Below the pieces are notes generated by a model. The model saw nothing but the letters and a program-made list of their open reading frames with translations, was not told where the DNA came from and searched no databases. Position numbers and translations under genes: made by a program. From Kitasatospora sp. NBC_01266 (GTDB lineage: Bacteria; Actinomycetota; Actinomycetes; Streptomycetales; Streptomycetaceae), in the NCBI RefSeq assembly GCF_036242395.1, contig NZ_CP108458.1, positions 3,658,001-3,722,000 on the forward strand: a stretch of 64,000 nt of DNA, given 5' to 3'. Shown here in pieces: positions 60,158 to 64,000 of the stretch; position 1 is the stretch's first letter, and every line of letters starts with the position of its first letter.

Positions 60158-61738
60158 TCAGCCGATCGACAGCAGGATCGGGTTGGTCAGCGCGGCCATC
60201 GGCCCCCAGGGCAGCGCGGGGCCCATCGTGTTGCCCTGGCCCGCCGTTCCGTCCGCCAGCGGGTGGCGCACCTCGGCCCGGACGTAGCAGGCGAGCGAGG
60301 CGGTGGTGCGCCAGACCACGGTGCCGGAGCCGCCGGCGGGCAGCGACTCCTGGTGGAGCTGCCCCTCGTCGGTGATCAGCCGCACGGTGCCGTGCGGCAC
60401 TCCGGCGACGGTCACCGTGACGTCCACCGGAGCGTCGGCCGGGACGGTCAGCCGCTCGCCGATGCCGACCTGCCGCCCGTGCCCGGTGGCGGTGAAGTCG
60501 AGCCGCACGTCGGCGGACTCGGCCAGCCAGCTGCGGCCGGCCTTCAGCCCGGCGAGGATCTGGTCCCGGGTCAGGTCCTCGGCCAGCACCACGTTGTGCG
60601 GCGAGCCGATCACCTGCGGCACGCTGTGCGCGTCGCTGTTGCCCATGGCCGGCAGCCAGGGCCGGCCGGCCCGCAGGTCCTCGGCCAGCCGGGAGTCCCA
60701 GGTGTCGACGGACGACTCGTCGTCGTAGGTCCACGGCCCGTTCCACACCTCGACCGCGTCCGCGCCCTGGTAGCCGAACTTGAACTGGCAGGCCACGTAC
60801 GGGCAGTACGGGTGCGCGGGCACCACCAGGCCGCCCGAGCCGCGCACTTGGCGGACGAACCGGCCGTAGGCGTTGTCCCGGGAGCGGTAGCGCCAGTCGA
60901 TCCACTCCCCGGGCGGCAGGCCGAGCGCGAGCCAGTGGCCGTTGCGGGTGGTGACCTCCTCGCCGGTGATGATCAGCAGGTCGGGGCCGGCCAGCGGGCC
61001 CCAGATCCCGTGCGAGGCGGGCGTGTTGTGGTCGGTGCTGACCATGAAGTCCAGCCCGGCCGCACGGGCTCCGGCCGCCACCTCCGCGGGCAGCCGGCGC
61101 CCGTCGGAGTACACCGTGTGCAGGTGGCAGTCCCCGCGGTACCAGGCCCGGCCCCGCCCGTCGGCCCGGTCGGCCGGGTACCGGGGGGTGAAGGCGGGAC
61201 CGGGCTCGCCGTAGCTCAGCGTCACCTGGACGGAGTAGTCGAGCCCCTGCGGCGCCACCTGGTACGGGCCGAGCACCACGTGCCAGGTCCCCGCCCCGAC
61301 AGGCCCCGGCAGGTAGCCGGGGGTCGCCTCGCCGTTGCTGATCGCGAAGGAGCTGCGGAACCCGCCGGACCAGCCGCGGAAACCCGGTCCGCCCAGGTCG
61401 GTGCCGCGCTGGTCGAAGATCCCGATGTCGCAGGAGTTGCCCGGCACACCGGCCGGCACGCTCGGCCGGTCGTAGCTGTAGCTGACGGCGATCTGCCGCA
61501 CGCCGTGCGGCACCTCGACCGGCAGGTAGACGAAGTCGGCGGCGCCGGTGTCGAGGTGGCCGCTGATGCTCTGGACGGCGGTGCCGTCGTCCGACGGTTC
61601 GGCGGCGGCGAAGGAGATCGGTGCCAGGGTCAGCGCGGTGGCCGCCCCGGCGATCAGGCCGGTCCGCAGCAGGGCGCGGCGGTCGGGTCCCGGCTCGTCA
61701 TCGGCGGTGTGGTGCCGGCAGCTCTCGTCGTTGCACAC
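60158..61738 (-). CDS. Secreted PHP-domain phosphoesterase, CehA/McbA-like
   Basis: Tat-exported metallohydrolase of 526 residues. The N-terminus carries a twin-arginine signal (DRRALLRTGLIAGAATALTLAP). A beta-rich N-domain precedes the PHP domain, with YRGDCHLHTVYSDGRR, FMVSTDHNTP, ITGEEVTT, VPAHPYCP and PAMGNSDAHSVPQ, supplying most of the expected metal-binding His/Asp/Glu. A C-terminal beta domain closes it. This layout matches CehA/McbA-family metallohydrolases. GTG at 61738 has GGGAGGA upstream. Substrate unknown; phosphodiester or carbamate-like bonds are possible. Confidence 0.88.
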   Translation of the reverse strand: MCNDESCRHHTADDEPGPDRRALLRTGLIAGAATALTLAPISFAAAEPSDDGTAVQSISGHLDTGAADFVYLPVEVPHGVRQIAVSYSYDRPSVPAGVPGNSCDIGIFDQRGTDLGGPGFRGWSGGFRSSFAISNGEATPGYLPGPVGAGTWHVVLGPYQVAPQGLDYSVQVTLSYGEPGPAFTPRYPADRADGRGRAWYRGDCHLHTVYSDGRRLPAEVAAGARAAGLDFMVSTDHNTPASHGIWGPLAGPDLLIITGEEVTTRNGHWLALGLPPGEWIDWRYRSRDNAYGRFVRQVRGSGGLVVPAHPYCPYVACQFKFGYQGADAVEVWNGPWTYDDESSVDTWDSRLAEDLRAGRPWLPAMGNSDAHSVPQVIGSPHNVVLAEDLTRDQILAGLKAGRSWLAESADVRLDFTATGHGRQVGIGERLTVPADAPVDVTVTVAGVPHGTVRLITDEGQLHQESLPAGGSGTVVWRTTASLACYVRAEVRHPLADGTAGQGNTMGPALPWGPMAALTNPILLSIG

Positions 61739-61865
61739 GGTGGGTCCTCCCTTGACGGGTCCTTGCCATCCGCGTTCCCCCGACCGGTTAAGCCGCGACG
61801 AGCGGCAAGCGGCCGACGGGGAACCGACGGGCAATCAGTCGGCGCCCACCACCGCCGACCCGCCG

Positions 61866-62162
61866 TCAGCTCGGGAGCACCAGCAGCGACTCCAGCGCGG
61901 GCGCCGTCTTGGTCGGCAGGAACTCCACCACCTGGTACTGGGCCGCCCCGGCCTTGTTGAACGGGTCCTCGGCCAGCACCGCGTGCAGCGCCGCCGGGCT
62001 GGCCGCCTGGGCGAGGATCACGCCGCCGGTGCGCGGCTCCCGGCGGCCGGAGGCGAGGAAGGTGCCGGCCGCGTAGTTCCGGTCCAGCCACTCCACGTGC
62101 GCCGGGATCAGCTCGTCGATCCGCTCCAGCGGGACGGTGTAGGTCAGCGTGATGACGAACAT
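61866..62162 (-). CDS. YciI-family protein
   Basis: Small protein of 98 residues with the YciI/DGPF ferredoxin-like fold: MFVITLTYTVPLERIDELIPAHVEWLDRNYAAGTFLASGRR, then GGVILAQAASPAALHAVLAEDPFNKAGAAQYQVVEFLPTK. The H22-like and D34-like positions that mark the putative active site are present (HVEWL, DPF). ATG at 62162 with AGGAG upstream. The family is probably enzymatic, possibly muconolactone-isomerase-like, but no general function is known. Confidence 0.9.
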   Translation of the reverse strand: MFVITLTYTVPLERIDELIPAHVEWLDRNYAAGTFLASGRREPRTGGVILAQAASPAALHAVLAEDPFNKAGAAQYQVVEFLPTKTAPALESLLVLPS

Positions 62163-62212
62163 GAGCGGGGCTCCTGTGGCTCGCACGGTGCGGTCTGGCG
62201 TCTGTCCCCACG

Positions 62213-63070
62213 CTACCGCCCCGCCATCCGCTCCAGCCGGGCGATCCGCTCGCCCATCGGGGGGTGGGTGGCGAAGAGCCGGGTGCCGGAGTCGCCGCGC
62301 CGGAACGGGCTGGCGATCATCATGTGGCTGGCGGTCTGCAGCTGCGGCTCGGGGGGCAGCGGCAGGCGCTGGGTGCCGGTCTCCAGCTTGCGCAGCGCGC
62401 CGGCCAGGGCCAGCGGGTCACCGGTGATCCGGGCGCCGTCCGCGTCGGCCTGGTATTCGCGGGAACGGCTGACGGCCAGTTGGATCATGGTCGCGGCGAG
62501 CGGGCCCAGGATCATGATGGCGAGCACGCCCAGCAGCCCGGGTCCGTCCTCCTCCTCACCGCGGCCGAACGGGATCAGCCAGGCGAAGTTCACCAGGAAC
62601 ATGATCACCGAGGCCAGCGCGCCGGCCACCGAGGAGATCAGGATGTCGCGGTTGTGGACGTGGCTGAGCTCATGGCCGATCACCCCGCGCAGCTCGCGTT
62701 CGTCCAGCAGGCGCAGGATGCCGTCGGTGCAGCAGACCGCGGCGTTGCGCGGGTTGCGGCCGGTGGCGAAGGCGTTGGGGGCCTCGGTCGGCGAGATGTA
62801 GAGGCGCGGCATCGGTTGGCGGGCGGCGGTGGAGAGCTCGCGGACGATCCGGTACAGGCCGGGGGCCTCGATCTCGCTGACCGGACGGGCCCGCATCGCG
62901 CGCAGCGCGAGCTTGTCGCTGTTCCAGTAGGCGTAGCCGTTGGTGGCGAGGGCGACCAGCAGGCCGATGATCAGGCCGGTCCGCCCGAAGAAGCTGCCGA
63001 TCACCACGATGAGTGCCGACAGTCCACCGAGGAGGACGGCCGTCCTCAGTCCGTTGTGCGGGCGGTGCAC
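62213..63070 (-). CDS. htpX: HtpX membrane zinc metalloprotease
   Basis: M48B membrane protease of about 285 residues that degrades misfolded membrane proteins. The first two helices ([20 protein letters not shown] and [19 protein letters not shown]) and the pair flanking the middle ([45 protein letters not shown]) frame the active site [14 protein letters not shown] (HExxH), with the third ligand region [19 protein letters not shown] start at 63070 with GGAGGGG upstream; a longer frame has no signal. It lies next to nuoN, as in other streptomycetes. Confidence 0.95.
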   Translation of the reverse strand: MHRPHNGLRTAVLLGGLSALIVVIGSFFGRTGLIIGLLVALATNGYAYWNSDKLALRAMRARPVSEIEAPGLYRIVRELSTAARQPMPRLYISPTEAPNAFATGRNPRNAAVCCTDGILRLLDERELRGVIGHELSHVHNRDILISSVAGALASVIMFLVNFAWLIPFGRGEEEDGPGLLGVLAIMILGPLAATMIQLAVSRSREYQADADGARITGDPLALAGALRKLETGTQRLPLPPEPQLQTASHMMIASPFRRGDSGTRLFATHPPMGERIARLERMAGR

Positions 63071-63209
63071 GGCAGCCCCTCCAAATGGTGCGGTGGGAAG
63101 CCCTCTGTTCACATCCCTCTGTGCCTGGTCAACGGTGGACGTCGGGGCCCTGGTTCCCTTCCTCGCACGGCGGCGGACCGTGCGCATCCCGACGACCTGG
63201 TACGGGGCC

Positions 63210-64000
63210 TCAGAAGAGGGTGCCCGAGACCACCTGGAGCACCAGCTGGGGAGCCACCGAGAGCAGCACGGCCACCGCCGCGGTCAGCCCGAGGGTGGCG
63301 GCCAGCGGGCGGGGCACCCGGGCCGCGGGGACGGCCTGCGGGCCGGGCGTGAAGAGCTTCGCCAGCCAGAGCAGGTAGTAGTACAGGGCGATCACCACAT
63401 TGACCGCCATCAGCACCGCGAGCCAGCCCAGACCCGCGTTCACCGCGGCCTGGAAGACCACCACCTTGCCGAACAGCCCGACCACGCCCGGCGGCAGACC
63501 GGCCAGGCAGAGCAGGAAGAAGGCCAGCGCCAGCGCGGCCCAGCGGTTGCGGGCGAACAGGCCCTGGTAGTCGTCCAGCCGGTTGGCGGGGCTGGTCCTG
63601 GCCACCACCGCGGCCACCCCGAAGGCGCCGAGGTTGACCAGGCCGTAGATCAGCGCGTAGGCGACCGTGGCACCCAGCGGGTGGGCCGTCCCCGCGTAGC
63701 CGGCGGCGGCCAGCGGGACCAGCAGGTAGCCCGCCTGGGCCACCGAGGACCAGGCCAGCAGGCGCACCGCACCCTGCGCCGAGTCGGCGCGCTGGCGCAG
63801 CGCGGCCACGTTGCCCGCCGTCATGGTGACGGCGGCGACCACCGCGAGCAGCAGGCCCCAGGTGTGGCCGTAGGGGCGGAAGGCGAGGTTGGTGACCAGC
63901 GCCAGGCCCGCGAAACCGGCCGCCTTGCCGACCACCGAGAGGTAGCCGGCCACCGGCAGCGGGGCGCCGGCGTAGGTGTCGGGCACCCAGAAGTGGAACG
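63210..64000 (-). CDS. nuoN: NADH-quinone oxidoreductase subunit N (C-terminal part, cut by window edge)
   Basis: C-terminal ~260 residues of an antiporter-like membrane subunit of respiratory complex I. The sequence from the edge reads [29 protein letters not shown], a signature of NuoN, and then keeps conserved helices such as [66 protein letters not shown] and [15 protein letters not shown]. The N-terminus and the rest of the nuo operon lie outside. Whether this is the main complex I or a second, partial set cannot be told from here. Confidence 0.95.
   Translation of the reverse strand, partial: FHFWVPDTYAGAPLPVAGYLSVVGKAAGFAGLALVTNLAFRPYGHTWGLLLAVVAAVTMTAGNVAALRQRADSAQGAVRLLAWSSVAQAGYLLVPLAAAGYAGTAHPLGATVAYALIYGLVNLGAFGVAAVVARTSPANRLDDYQGLFARNRWAALALAFFLLCLAGLPPGVVGLFGKVVVFQAAVNAGLGWLAVLMAVNVVIALYYYLLWLAKLFTPGPQAVPAARVPRPLAATLGLTAAVAVLLSVAPQLVLQVVSGTLF

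Overview
The window is chromosomal DNA from a high-GC actinomycete, almost certainly a member of the Streptomycetaceae (Streptomyces, Kitasatospora or a close relative). The evidence is the very high G+C with strong third-position bias, many GTG starts and one TTG start, GGAGG-type ribosome binding sites, and the order tRNA-Thr/tRNA-Met/rpmG/hadA-hadB-like/murB ... add/aspC/tRNA-Trp/secE/nusG/rplK/rplA/lipoproteins/rplJ/rplL/rpoB/rpoC. I recognise this order as the conserved actinobacterial ribosomal/RNA polymerase region. The genus cannot be fixed from the sequence alone.

Layout. 1-2.55 kb: a minus-strand DUF4097 lipoprotein, histidine kinase and NarL/LuxR regulator (cut by the left edge). 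2.7-18.6 kb: the core transcription/translation block, all on minus: rpoC, rpoB, rplL, rplJ (with a long L10-type leader), three tandem paralogous lipoproteins, rplA, rplK, nusG, secE and tRNA-Trp. 18.8-21.4 kb: aminotransferase, adenosine deaminase and a His-rich membrane microprotein on plus. 21.4-24.0 kb: murB, a HadB/HadA-like pair, rpmG, tRNA-Met and tRNA-Thr on minus. 24.2-27.0 kb: a degenerate amidohydrolase and a membrane protein with two extracytoplasmic helical regions. 27.3-40.6 kb: a potassium locus with kdpE, kdpD, kdpC, kdpB, kdpA, kdpF, an extra micro-membrane ORF, two KimA-like APC permeases and a UspA protein. 40.8-41.6 kb: tRNA-Tyr and yajQ. 41.8-45.0 kb: an accessory island with an orphan IS21-type transposase, about 0.9 kb of AT-richer non-coding DNA with a duplicated element, a small unknown ORF and a DUF2637 membrane protein. 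45.3-64 kb: a PAP2-type protein, mismatch glycosylase, M24 peptidase, MDR oxidoreductase, a divergent citrate synthase pair (one fused to an HTH), YccF, an ABC transporter, DUF6542-like and LCP proteins, a SpoIIE phosphatase, a MASE1 protein, a PHP phosphoesterase, a YciI-like protein, HtpX and a nuoN fragment at the right edge.

How the parts work together. The central block supplies the ribosomal stalk and RNA polymerase. Visible control elements include a sigma-70-type promoter upstream of rpoB, an L10-type leader with an attenuator-like hairpin before rplJ, a terminator that abuts the rplK promoter, and phased A-tracts upstream of secE. The potassium locus puts a high-affinity ATPase and its sensor pair beside two KimA-like carriers that differ at predicted ion-site residues. 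The citrate synthase pair shares an intergenic region with nested palindromes, next to the gene whose product carries its own DNA-binding domain.

No biosynthetic gene cluster, CRISPR array, prophage or replication origin was seen. The most interesting candidates for undescribed biology are the HTH-citrate synthase with its palindromic intergenic region, the KimA paralogue pair beside kdp, the extra kdp microprotein, the lipoprotein triplication inside the ribosomal operon region, and the duplicated element in the accessory island.
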